Below are positions 1-11,520 of a stretch of 64,000 nt of DNA, one piece after another. The notes below the pieces were generated by a model that saw only the letters and a list, made by a program, of their open reading frames with translations, was not told the origin of the DNA and made no database searches. Origin of the DNA: Lactuca virosa (Eukaryota; Streptophyta; Magnoliopsida; Asterales; Asteraceae); NCBI GenBank assembly GCA_928212115.1, contig CAKMRJ010003334.1:39081568-39145567 (forward strand). The letters are read 5' to 3'. The position numbers and the translations under genes were made by a program. The number at the start of each line of letters is the position of its first letter. The stretch's first letter is position 1.

Positions 1-333
1 TGTATGCATGGCTTATGTGATAGATGTAGCTTTTATAGTTAATATGATATGTGATATGTGGATTGTGTGTGGGGTATGCTCTGGGGAATTCACTAAGCAT
101 TAGCTTACAGTTTGTGGATTTGTTTCAGGTACATCTGAGCCCAATGGCAAGGGCAAGGCTTGATGGCGCGACATGCACTCTCTCTCAGGCGTTTGTGGGA
201 CACTATGATGTTTTAGAATAAAATTGTTATTGTTACTAAATTGAAAACAATTATATTTGGGGATTTTATGGTTTGTGTAAAATATTTGATTTATTAAAAA
301 TGAAAATTTTCTTTTGAAAATTGGGTTGTTACA
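1..333 (+). repeat. 3' end of a gypsy-type LTR
   Basis: The segment matches the 3' part of the LTRs ending at 8133 and 24643. It shares the stretch around GGAATTCACTAAG, a 'caggtac' segment, and a terminal ATGAAAATTTT...GTTACA ending. It ends in TTACA at 333, as expected of a TG...CA LTR. No primer-binding site follows, so this is a 3' LTR or a truncated or solo LTR whose left part lies outside the window. Confidence 0.6.
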
Positions 334-692
334 TTCTTCTTCAAAATCACCAAGAATGCACAAAAGTTGGCTCAAAACTCTCAAAAGTGAATTAGGGTTT
401 CGAGGCTAGGGTTTGGGATAATGGAGGCTGGAAATGAGGCCAGCTTATGGGGGTTAATGTGTTTAAATAGGGTCCAAAACCCTGAAAATTAGGGTTTCAT
501 TCTGCCAGCCTACTCGTTGAGTTGAGGCCTCTCAACTCGTCGAGTAGACTTCTTAGCCCGCATCCCCATTCATCTCTACTCGACGAGTTTGGGGCCTCTA
601 ACTTATCGAGTTTCTATACAAAAATGAATAATTATGAATTAAATACATACCAGGAATCATGCGTTACTCTTTGTAATTTTTGGTACGTTACA
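334..692 (-). repeat. 5' fragment of an LTR, inverted
   Basis: Read on the - strand the segment starts TGTAACGTACC at 692. It passes a cluster of CTCGACGAG-type words (511-612), a TATTTAAA box (about 461-470) and an 'aaccctaa' tract, then breaks off near 334. The order is the same as in the LTR fragment at 41128. The bases between 693 and 751 show nothing recognisable. Confidence 0.55.
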
Positions 693-751
693 ACTATGTT
701 GTGATATTGGATTAACGTTACCTCACTCTTTTAACCATATAACTTGTTTTC

Positions 752-2743
752 TGTAGCACCCAAATTTCCATTTAATTTAAATAGTTATAATTATGGGCAT
801 AAAATTAAAATGTGAGATTATAAATTCGGATCTTTGAATTTTAATCGTTAATTTTGTAGTTCAAGACTAAGTATGGGGGAGTATGAAATGGAACTTGAAG
901 ATCAAATCGATGATATATGGAAGTATGAGGAACCAAAATGAGATTTGGGGACTTAAAAGTCAGAATATTGCAAAGAGGGGAATTAGGGCTATTGTTTCAA
1001 ACCTAGGGACTTAACGAGAAAGGTTTTGGGTGGGATAGGGGGCCTTAAGGTCGAATCTGGTTAGCCACTTAAGGACCCTTAAACACAACTTAACCCTAAT
1101 AACCATTTTGCTTTGGAATTCCCATTTTTAAAGTCCATACATTAGTGTTTGGACGATCCCCTGAGATTGAACCATTAGATCTTCACGAAATTTTAAGAGC
1201 AAGTTCCTAAGACATATATTGAAGTGTTGTCTGTTGGAAGTTCAATTTCAAGGTCTGGAGCTTGAGTTACAAAGCATCGATCTTGGCAGATGTTTTATGG
1301 TTGTTGTCAAAATCGTTTTAGGTGCAAGGCTTGCATAGAGACTTCAAATCCCAACAATATAGGTATGATTTCTTCTACATTGAATTTATTATAGATTTAT
1401 AGATGTTTTTCATTCATTTGGGGCTGAACCATAGTTATAGGGTTAGGTGTTTGGATCGAAACCCTAACGCTAGAGTTGAAATGTTGTTGAGAAGTCATTC
1501 TTCTGTCCCTGTTTTGTAACAATTATAGAAAAATTATGGATGGTCGGATTTAGGTTCCGTCAGTGCCCAAATTTTAGTTTTTGAGTCTAGTCTCTCCATT
1601 ATTATTTTCATTTACCTTATGATGTCTCTAACAAGGGTGCAAATCGTCATTTTCACTGACTGATTTGGAATTAACTTCATTGATATCCCATCTTGTAAAA
1701 TCCATAGTAAATTATAAACATCGTATGGAACTATACAAATAGTCCCTGGAAAGATAAACTACTGAGCTACTAATATGGAAAAATATTATAACTTTAGCAG
1801 GCTTTGGTGGTGTTAAAGTGGCCTTGAACAGGATGTTGTTTCGAGTCGAAACCTGGAAATTGAGTCTAGTAGTATGTCCATATGTTTAGGGTAAAGAATA
1901 GCCATTTTAAATCTTGGTTACCATTATAGAGTTTTTGTCATTGGATTCCTGGGCTATAGTTTGAGGTCTACTCTGCTTTTTCAGGTGAGTTTCTCACTTC
2001 ACTGTGTGATGTTGTGCATCCTTTACTTTAGTTTGGGCGTTCTTATAGGATATATGTGGGTAGCACATAGTTTGGGTTAGTGTTTAGTGGTTGTATGGTA
2101 TTCGATCAAAGTACCGAGGAATACGTATAGGAGGGCTCGACATACTGAGAATAGGATCGGGCATGGCCAATGTGTCCCAAGGGCTCGACACCCTGAGTAA
2201 GGGGATCATGCATAGCCGGTGTCCCAATGAGGTTAGGTTGGGGGTATCATGCTTAGTCGATGTGTCCCAAAGGATCAACGCACTGAGCAAGGGGGATCGG
2301 GTTTAGCCGATATGTCCCAATGGGTTTATGATTGTTTCTGATTTGTTCTTTGAGCTGCATGTGTGGCTGTGTACTTACTATGGTTAATAATTGTATGTTA
2401 GGGGTAGAGCTTGTATGAGATTGTACTGTGTATGTGTGAAATTCACTAATCTTTTTTGCATACCCCTTTCCACTTAAAATTACTATTGTAGGATCTACAG
2501 GTACTCATGATGGAAGGGAGTGATGGTACACACTGGCTCGAGTCTGAGGGACAGGTATTTTCATAATATGTTAGACTATGTTTTATCCTAATTTTAAAAC
2601 TTAATAATTTACAATGAGTCTTTTTGTATTACTTTGATCTTTGGGGTTGGTTTTGAGAGCTTCTTTAATAAAAGTTATGATGTTTAGTTAAACCTATGTT
2701 GTTTTAAAAAGTTAAAAATTATTACAAATTTTGGAACGTTACA
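752..2743 (+). repeat. probable solo LTR (TGTAGCACCC...CGTTACA)
   Basis: This 1992-bp segment begins TGTAGCACCC and ends AACGTTACA. Five-base flanks on the two sides are TTTTC (747-751) and TTTTG (2744-2748), a 4/5 match to a target-site duplication. No internal element domain or primer-binding site follows, which fits a solo LTR left by unequal recombination. The imperfect duplication leaves some doubt about the exact ends. Confidence 0.55.
2128..2322. repeat. degenerate ~49-bp minisatellite inside the LTR
   Basis: About four imperfect units are seen. Each has GGATCRKG, then GCC(G/A)ATGTGTCCCAA, then a GGCTCGAC...CTGAG stretch. The array sits wholly inside the solo LTR at 752-2743. Confidence 0.7.
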
Positions 2744-3555
2744 TTTTGATAACCTGTGACCTTTATTTCCCAAAATTAAAATTCTAAACTTTTGGAATTT
2801 AAAAACAAATGTTTTTAAAAGGTTATTTTTAAACTACCCTAATGAGATGTGTTTTACAATGACATGTGAGTAATACTTGATTGTAATACTACCCCCACAC
2901 CCACCCCTCCCCAAAAAAAACATAAAAGATTACCAGGGAGACAAACAATCAACATAATAAGACACAACGAAAAAAATACCCAATAGTAAAACAAAACAAG
3001 GGTGACAATAGGTGGATGAACATGTTATAATTGAAGAAACATATGTAGAACTTGGAAATGGAAGCATTATGAAAAAGAATATGAAAAAGTCTATTATAAT
3101 CACCAAACTCACCAAACTAATGCTGAGGAAGAAGGTTTTCCCAAAGAATGGGAGCTACATTAGTGTAGAAAAAGCAAGTAGAAGTGGAGTAATGAACTAC
3201 ATTTGAGTGCTTATGTATATGTAACGGCAGAATGAAACACATGTTTCCCATAATGGATCAATGGATGGTATTAGGGAGTCAAAGGCATGGTTTTTGAGGA
3301 AAACCATGTGCCAAGAAGTGGCGCGTAGAGTGCCACGACATGGAATGCAAGATGGTGAATGCGCGTTTCGGGTAGGCATCACGACGTGGCAGTAGAGTGG
3401 CCACAACGTAGCGAGCATGGCAGCCCATTCCCATGAGTTTTTAGGATTGTATCCATATTTAAGCACCTTAACTTCAAGTTAGGGAATCCTTTTCAGCCTC
3501 AAACCTCTCCATTTAGAAAACCATAGCCCCTTTGAGTGTTCTTGGCCATTTAAAG
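2744..3555. other. no gene seen; AT-rich to mixed sequence
   Basis: No convincing protein family or terminal repeats are visible. A GC-richer stretch at 3300-3430 has 'gtggc' and 'acgacgtgg' words like those in the U3 part of nearby LTRs, so part of this may be a decayed LTR. Confidence 0.4.
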
Positions 3556-6438
3556 TGTAACACCCGTGACTTGAGGCGATGCTAATTATTTAATCTTTGT
3601 AATTAATTGTTGGACTATGAGATTAATGTTGGATTATTGAGTTGGGCCTTCAGTGAGTGGGCTGTTATATATTTGGGATGTCTGAAGACGTACACTGGGC
3701 GTAAGCTTGGCATACGCGGGGGGTAGTGGCAACATTGGATGCGGGGGGTTAATACGCGTATGTGCAGCGTGCCAAGAGGTACGCGCAACGTACGCGAGCA
3801 GACTCAAAACCCTAATTTTTAGAGTTTAAGCCATATAAATACCTCATTATGTCCCAAACCCTAGCCTCCTTACCAGCCTCCTTGACTCAAAAACCCTAGA
3901 AACCTAACCTTCTTCATCTTTGTGTGATTTTGATCTTGTGAAGCCTATTTTGGTGGTTTGGAGCTTGGAAGGAGAAAGAGGAAGTTGGTGAAGAAGAACT
4001 TGTGTAGCTTGAGCTCAAAGATCTGAGATATCATCATCATCTATTACTCATTTGAGGTAAAAAGCTCACAACTTGCCTCATGTACGCTTAGATCTATGGT
4101 AATGGTGTTTTGGACCTTTTTGGTCCCAAGAATGGAACTTTATGATCCCAAATTCGTTTTTAGGTTGAGGGTTGCCACCCTTGGTGCTATTTGAGTCCCA
4201 AAGACAGAAACGTTACCATCTTGAAGGTCTTAATGTGGCCATGCCTGAGTATTAGTCATTACGATGGAAGTAGGTTGCCATATTTTGAGTTTGGGTCCAT
4301 TTGGGGGTTTGCAAACCACCAAGTAATCGACTTTATTGGTTAAGACACTTTATTGGACTCAGATCTGTGTTTGGAGCTCAAGGTCTTAAGGGATGAAGCA
4401 TTTTTGGAGTTTATGGCTTAACAGGGTAGTACGCTGGGCGTACAAGCCTGTACGCGCAGCGTACAAGCCATGCAGCCTGTACGCTTAGCGTACAGAGGAG
4501 TACGCCCCACGTACTCACTCGATTAGGGTTTCCGTTATTTGGGCCTCAGATTGGGCCTTTCCATGGACTTTGCTATATTGGGCCATAGTGGGTCATCAGA
4601 AATCAGTTAGTTGGGCTAAGAATATGTTGTGCTTAAGAGAAGGCCCATTTGAGGAGTTGGGCCCAATTTAGAAAATTGGGCCACTAGTGGGCTTGGGAAG
4701 GCTATATAGATTTGGGCCTTTCATGTTATTGTTATGGGCCTTAGGCATGGGCCATATTAGACTAGGGGTAAAATGGTCATTTTACCCTAAGAAGGATTAT
4801 TAGTTTTTGACTAAGTGTTATTGTGGTAATGATAGCTCGGGGAGTCGTCGAAGCAGCCGTTAGAGATTCCTTACTGATATGGGCATATTTAGTTATAAAA
4901 ATTCATGCATTATCTTAATACTTTATGTTGTTTTTATATCATTTTATGGACAAAAGGTACTTAATTAGCTTAATATTTCAATTTCAGTAATAAAAGACAT
5001 GCTCGGGTGAAAAAGGAAGAGGATTGAGTGATTGGAAGCTTGGAGATTGAAGACTGAAGAAAGAAGGATGTTGTTGGACAGCTTGACCCCTAGTCAGTGT
5101 TTTGGCCATATCTCATGAACCGTAACTCCGATTGACGAGATTCAAAATGCTTTGAAAACTAGACACAATTTCGGACGAATTTCGTGTTTTGAGAAAATGT
5201 TGATTCCAAGTGAACTCGATGAGTTGGGCCTCAACTCGACGAGTTGGTCAGAATGTTCCAGATTCGAAGATGCCTTGCCGTACACGCCGTATACGCGGAT
5301 TGTAGAAAAAACTCGTCGAGTTATGCTTAAAAACTCGACGAGTTAGGTTGATTTTTGGTAACTATAAATAGATAATATCTATGCCCGAAACCCTAACACT
5401 TTTTGGAGGCTAGCTGCGATTATTGAAGATCAGAAAGGTTCTTGGAGCTTCAGTTTTCGAGATTTCAACCTAAGAGACAATTTAAAAGAGATCAAAGGCA
5501 ATTATCTATTCTTCTTTTCTTAATCTTTGTTTTGAACCATGTTTGAATCATTAGATTTTGAGTTTAGGCTATTACTTGCTATAGATATGAGTTAAAAGCT
5601 CTATACTTCTGTTTGGATGAGATAATCTTATGAACATGGTTTGATTGAGTGGTTGGATTAATATTGATTTGGTTATTCATCTTGTTAAGCTTGTTAAAGA
5701 TCCTTATGTACTGATGATAAATGTTTTCTGTTAATAAGTAAGTTATTGAGTTGCATGAACATCTACTTGATTGCTTGAATCATATAGTTTTGTGAACACA
5801 AGATTGTATGCCTAGGAATAGTGAACATGAAACTAGGGTTAACTAGAAAATATATAAATCAATGTGTGAGCATGTGTGATGAACAACCACATATGAGTTG
5901 ATTGAATTGAACAAATTTGATTAGCTATTATTACAAGTCTTACTTGATACGAACTGAACACTAGGAAACTTGTTAGTTTAATCACCTGATCATTGTTTGA
6001 ATTAATATGTCTACTAAAGGATTGGTAATAGTGAACATGAACCCAATCACATTAGGAATCGGTAACCATTGACATATTGATCCATTGCACTTGCCACGAA
6101 ATCAACCATAGGAATAAGTGAATCAAATCTAAACAGAAGACTCTTTTATCATTGAATCTAGTTGTCCTTTATTGTTCTTCTTAGTTGTTAATTGTCTTTG
6201 TTTAAGTGTTAAATTGATTGTTTAAGTTTCTAGTCTTGCAAAACTAGAGAACCCCCTCTTTTATTAATTGTTTTATTTAGATAATATTAGTATTAATTTT
6301 AGTTGTTACCGTTCCCTGTGTTCGATACCCTACTTGCTTGAACTAAACTGCTATCGATAGGTACACTGTCTGCGTGTGTTTGTTTTTATTTGAGTTTGTT
6401 AGGATTAAAACTAGTGTGTTTTACACACATCAAGTTTT

Positions 6439-6456
6439 TGGCGCCGTTGCCGGGGA
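6439..6456 (+). other. primer-binding site, tRNA-Asp type
   Basis: TGGCGCCGTTGCCGGGGA is the standard tRNA-Asp-complementary primer site of Athila/Tat-class gypsy elements. It sits six bases after the inferred LTR end (about 6432). Confidence 0.85.
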
Positions 6457-6559
6457 ACGGTTCTAAATAGTTAATTTTATTTGCTAATTGTTATCATTTT
6501 TTATTTTATTTGTTGATTAATTTTTTTATATAGTTTAACTTTTATTTTTTAATTTTATT

Positions 6560-6889
6560 ATGTATTTTCCAAATCTCGATGCTTTTGATGCTTTTCTTGA
6601 GGAAGTAGTACAGGAAATTGAGCAAGAAGATGAGGAATATGACTCAGATGATGATTTGAAGAAATTTGGAAGATGGTTAGATAACATCTTGCCTAATAAA
6701 CAAGAGCAATCTGAGTTACAAGAACTAGAGTTAAAAGATGGAGAATTTAATCCAGAAAAAGATTTGGAGGAGCTGGAAAGGTTGCTAGCAGAGAGGTCAG
6801 ACGAAGAACAAGAACAAGCTGAATTGCTTGGACCATTACAACGACATGGCCCCCTGTATTTCCAGTTTGTGTTTCGAAGCATGGGGTGA
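6560..6889 (+). CDS. small acidic ORF of unknown function in the Athila-like element
   Basis: This 109-aa frame starts with an ATG about 100 bases after the primer-binding site, where gag would normally begin. The protein is very acidic and glutamate-rich (EIEQEDEEYDSDDD near residues 20-33, ELERLLAERSDEEQEQAE near 70-90), which suggests a charged helix or coiled coil. I do not recognise it as gag: there is no zinc knuckle and no gag core. The element carries no other large frame, so this may be a degenerate 5' end of a gag ORF or a lineage-specific leader peptide. Nothing else supports expression. Confidence 0.4.
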   Translation: MYFPNLDAFDAFLEEVVQEIEQEDEEYDSDDDLKKFGRWLDNILPNKQEQSELQELELKDGEFNPEKDLEELERLLAERSDEEQEQAELLGPLQRHGPLYFQFVFRSMG

Positions 6890-8133
6890 CGACTCCAACT
6901 TTGGAGAAAGTTCTGAAGCGTGATCCATTTCTAATTAGTATCCAACCGGTCCCAACCCTTATCAAGATTCTTGGGTTTTATATATTCAAGCTCGTTTGGC
7001 CAATTTTAGAAGCAAAGAGCCAAATTTTACAAATTGGTCCACTAAAGAAGATATTCAATGCAACGGATGGATTAGCATTGAGTTTATTGGAAGTTTATTA
7101 AGTTGAGCGTCCAGTTAAAGACTCGCACAAAAAGAAGCGCTTGCGGGAGGCAACCCGTCATTAGAGTTTGCTTTTCTTTTTCTTTCTAAATTTCTAGTAT
7201 TTAGGGATAATTTAGGATTTTTATTTTGATGTTTCTTTTATTACTTGGTATTTGTTTTTGATCTTTTCAGAATATAGGGTGAGGGATAGAATGAATGAAT
7301 AAAGCGTGAAGAATAAAACGTGAGATCGAGTCTAAAACAAGAAGAATGGGAGAATTGAGTCTATTTACAAATTCGGTGATTCGAGTTCCTGCGGAAAAAC
7401 CCGACTGTGCCAGCTTTAACAACTCAACTCGGCAAGTTATCTATGAACTTGACGAGTTACTCTTTCTCTTACCTTCAAGTTGGTGATTTGATTACATTTG
7501 ACAAGGGCAATTGGCTATACTATTAAAGATCAATTTCCGAGAATTTCAAAGATCTTTTTCCTCTATATTTTGGAACATAACCACACGAGATTTGACACCC
7601 AAGGCGTGGATGAGCTGTTCCCATGTCCAAAGTCAGCTGAAGAAGGAGCTCAAAAGAAGAATATCAACCTCGCAACTTCTATCCCAGGGGAGTTTGTTCT
7701 AATTCTCTCTTTACTTTTATACTCTTTATCATGCATAACATGCAATGAGGACATTGCATAATTTACGTGTGGGGTAGGGGGTTGATTAAATTTAGTGAAT
7801 ATCTTGAGTGTGGGCGGGGGCCCATATCTCCTAGCTGCATTTTATGTGTATGGTATGTGGTAGTTTGGGGGAAATTCACTAAGCTTCGTGCTTACGGTTT
7901 TCATTTTTGGTTTCAGGTACTTCCGGTAGCAAAGGGAAGAGCTCGGGATGACTGCAGTGCACACACCATTATGTTTACACTGGGATGAATACTCTGATGT
8001 TTTGATTTGGAAACTATGATAATAATGTTTTGGAGATATTTTGACTCATGTTCTGATGAAATGTTTTGATAACTATGGTTTTATTTGGTAATATAAAATG
8101 AAAATTTTGGACCGTATTTTTGGGATGTTTCAA

Positions 8134-9052
8134 GTTGGTATCAGAGCCTTTGTTTGATGGATTCGGGCACACTCTCGGGTGTGTATGGATTCAAATTAAG
8201 GACTTGGTATAAAGTTTTAAAAAGAAAACCATTTTTATAAAAAGGATTTTGAAAAGAGAAAAGGGTATGGTGCATGCAATCAACCGAGCTCAAGTAAGTT
8301 CTCCCAAAGTATCCATACATGTTTATTATGATATGATATGATTATGAGAACTGCATGCTAGATTAGGGCTAAGGATCTAGGAAGGATGCGTTGTATGCCT
8401 GCTATATGTGTATGAGAACTGCATGCTAGATTAGGGCTAAGGATCTAGGAAGGATGCCTTGTATGCCTGATGTATGTGCTTATTGAACTGCATGCTAGTA
8501 CTGACTAGTCAGTAATATGATGGCCTGATTAGGATATGCTTGGTTTTGGTTACTCAATGCTCAAATGCTGCTTGCTTTGTGCTTTTAGGAGTTATAGTTA
8601 TCTTCAATTAGCTAGAAAACAAATACGTTAAGTTACATATTATGAGGACTAAATAATTTCAGAAGGTTAGGTCTAGCCCTATTTCACAGCTCTTGTCTGA
8701 GTCCAACCGTTGTAGGGTAGGACCTTTCATTCGAAGAATTATCTAGTTAGGGAGAGATAGTAGGGACCTCTTATGTAGCTGATGGCGGAGAGTGGGTTGG
8801 AGATTATCCTAAGGCAAGCCTATGATGCTGTTAGCACAGAGAGCAGTAGTAGTGAAAGGGACTTGGTGGAGTCAAGGAAATTATTGAGGAAAGTACGGAT
8901 AGATGTGGAAGGTAGTATGGGCCCGTACTACTGAAAGTAGAGGATCCGTACTCGAGTCAAGGAAAGCTGAGATGAATCCAGGGAACTTGTAGTGTGTGTG
9001 ATCCATCGAGTTATGATGACTATTCTGATGTTTGTTATGGTGTATTTTCAGT
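8134..9052 (+). other. PBS and untranslated leader of gypsy element A
   Basis: A tRNA-iMet primer-binding site (TGGTATCAGAGCC, 8137-8149) follows the LTR. The leader contains a tandem duplication of about 68 bp (8342-8477) that includes 'gaactgcatgctag'. The same leader module recurs on + at 24647-25548 and on - at 15537-16829, for example around 'ggcccgtactactgaaag'. No ORF is seen. Confidence 0.75.
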
Positions 9053-11520
9053 ATGGTGACGCTACGCACTAGACCAGTTGGCAGTTCAGGTGCCGGTGAG
9101 GGACCAGGCTCGGGCTCTGGATCCGGGCAGATCGATGACCAGATGAGGGAGTTCATTTCATATGAGGTTGCACGCAGTATTCTTGACCATACTTCAGTGA
9201 TCTTCGGTACGACCAAGGAAGGTATTTTGGAGATTCTTGACGAGAGGTTGGGTGCATTCCACACCGAGATGGCGGCCATGATAGGGGCATACACGATGAA
9301 ATTTAGGTAGTTCTGAGCTTGTGGAGCTCCAGACTATCATGGGGCTCGAGACCCCATTTCTAGCATCAGGTGGTTGGCTGATGTCCCCAACGCCTTTCGC
9401 ACTAGCCGTTGTCCCGAGGGGGACAAGGTCCAACTTGCTTCCTGCCTTCTGAAGGACAGGGCGTGTGATTGGTGGGAGGAGGTCGGGCATGCCATTGGAG
9501 ATGATGCCACCATTGATGCGATGAACTGGAGTGACTTTTCGGCCAGGTTCAGGGCCGAGTTTGCACCAGTGATTGAGGTGCAGCAGCTTACGAGGGAGTT
9601 CCAGGATCTCCAGCTGACGAATGAGACGGTAACTGACATCACCGCTAAGTTCAGGGAGAGGGCCCTTCTTGTTCTGCAGTATGTGGCGGACGAGGAGATG
9701 AAAAAGGCCCAGTACCATGAGATGCTGAGGAGTGACATTCGGTAGTTTGTGAGTCGATCCAGCTGCAAGACGCTGGAGGATATGATAGCGAGGGCTCGGG
9801 AGAAGGAGATTGATTTAGAGATGGAGAGGAAGAGAAAACTAGATGATGCGTCTGGTGTGGAGGGTTCGGGCAAGAAGCCCAAGGTGGATTCACGAGGGAA
9901 GAGCCAGCAGGGCCGAGGCCACTGCAGCAGGTGTGGTAGGACGCACGAGGGGACGTGTAGGGAGGGTAGTTTGGGTTGCTTTAAGTGCGGTCGAACTGGT
10001 CATGTCAGCAGGGATTATATTGCTACCACCACCACCACCACTACAGTATCTGATCTGATTTGCTTCCAGTGCAATCAGAGGGGACACAAGAGGTCCCAGT
10101 GTCCGAGTATGGAAACAGCAGGACGGGTGGTGGTACCCGCTCCTGCTACATTGAGGATCACTGATGGCCGTCAGGTCCGGACAGAGGCGCCTGTGGTGAA
10201 GAGTAGAGCCAACCAACTGACAACAGAGGAGGCACGTGCAGCTCCCAATGTTGTGACGTGATCGTTCTTAGTGAAGGGTATATCTGCTCTGGTATTATTC
10301 GATTCGGGGGCTACTCGATCTTTTGTATCGCTCGCGCTTAGCAAGCGATTTGTTGGATCTCCTCGAGAGCGGTATTGTCCGCTTGATGTATAGATAGCGA
10401 ATGATAGGACCGTTAGGGTTGTGAGGGTGCATCGGGGATGTACGCTGCAATTGTTCGATGAGCAGTATTATGTGGATTTAGTCCCCATTCCCCTGCGAGG
10501 GAATAAGGTTATCGTGGGTATGGACTTGTTGAGCCCCAATGGGGCAGTGATCGATTGCGAGCAGCAGCTAGTTAGAGTCCGGACCCCAAGTGGGGGAGGA
10601 TTGGTTATTCAGGGTGAGAGGCTGTAGCATGGGCCGACGTTGTATTCAGTAACGAGGACTTGGCGCTACCTTCAGCAGGGTTGCGCATGTTACGTCGCAT
10701 CTGTTATGGATACCCGGGATAAGGGTAAGGCGACCGTGGATGATGTACCGATAGTACGGGAGTACCCGGACATGTTCCCAGAGGATTTGCATGGGGTGCC
10801 TCTGGAGAGACAGGTAGAGTTCAGGATTGACCTGGTTCCTGGTGCGGCTCCGATAGCCAAGGCACCATATCGGTTGGCTCCTCCCGAGATGCAGGAGTTG
10901 TCTACACAGTTGCAGGAGCTATTAGACAAGGGGCTTATCAGGCTGAGCAATTCGCCATGGGGAGCCCCAATCCTGTTTGTGAAGAAAAAGGATGGGTCAC
11001 ATCGGATGTGTATAGATTACCGGGAGTTGAATAAGGTAACGGTAAAGAACCGTTATCCCCTCCTGAGGATTGATGAATTATTTGACCAGCTTCAAGGTGC
11101 ATCTTGGTTCTCCAAGATTGATTTGCGATTAGGTTAGCATCAGATGGGGGTCCGGGACGAGGATGTGCAAAAGACGGCTTTCTGGACTCGATATGGTCAT
11201 TATGAGTTCGTGGTGATGCATTTTGGGCTCACCAATGCTCCAGCCGCGTTCATGGATCTTGTGAACCGCGTGTGCAGACCGATGCTGTATCGATCTGTGA
11301 TAGTAGTCATTGATGATATCTTGGTTTATTCCAAGACTCAGGAGCAGCATGAGGAGCACTTGAGGGAGGTGTTGGAGACTTTGAGGTGGGAGAGACTTTT
11401 CGCAAAGTTCTCTAAGTGTGAGTTCTGGTTGCGCGAGGTGTAGTTTCTAGGGCACCTTGTCAACCAGAAGGTTATTCTGGTCGATCCGGCCAAGGTCGAG
11501 GTCGTGATGCAGTGGGCCTA
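9053..11520 (+). pseudogene. gypsy gag-protease-RT polyprotein, inactivated by stop codons
   Basis: One continuous reading frame starts at the ATG at 9053 and runs to 11520 with no frameshift, but with stops at 9308, 9314, 9743, 10259, 10391, 10625, 11135 and 11441. In order it holds a gag core (WWEEVGHAIG near 9470), two CCHC zinc knuckles (CFKCGRTGHVSRD near 9980, where the last Cys is lost, and CFQCNQRGHKRSQC near 10060), an aspartic protease with an intact DSGA (near 10305), and RT palm motifs through the IDDILVYSK catalytic box (near 11315). The frame breaks off just after FLGHLVNQ, before the RT thumb, RNase H and integrase. The next base belongs to an inverted element. Family: Ty3/gypsy, probably Tekay/Del-like. 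It cannot move by itself. Confidence 0.9.

Larger units (their letters stand above)
4875..7790 (+). mobile_element. non-autonomous Athila/Tat-like element, 3' LTR missing
   Basis: A TGATAT...CA LTR (about 4875-6432) carries CTCGACGAG words at 5211-5345 and a TATAAATA box at 5363-5370. It precedes an exact tRNA-Asp primer-binding site. Part of the LTR (5086-5160) is plainly similar to the - strand Athila LTR near 21060-21130. The interior has one small acidic reading frame but no gag, protease, RT or integrase. A 'gcttgcgggaggcaacccg' stretch near 7140 and a 'gtgtggggtaggggg' purine tract near 7768 resemble the 3' region of Athila elements. No second LTR is present. Confidence 0.6.
3556..8133 (+). 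mobile_element. 5' LTR of gypsy element A, split by an insertion
   Basis: The LTR starts TGTAACACCC at 3556. It has TACGC...GCGTA words at 3690-3797, a TATAAAT box at 3834-3840 and a second word cluster at 4430-4520. It is interrupted from 4875 to about 7790 by an Athila/Tat-like element. It resumes with the same 3' LTR module seen at 1-333 and 24360-24643, and ends TTTCA at 8133, three bases before a tRNA-iMet primer-binding site. The exact right edge of the insertion is uncertain by some 50 bp. Confidence 0.7.

Noticed and set aside
2128..2322. Regularly spaced repeats as a CRISPR array
   Set aside because: Units are contiguous and degenerate without unique spacers, inside a plant LTR.
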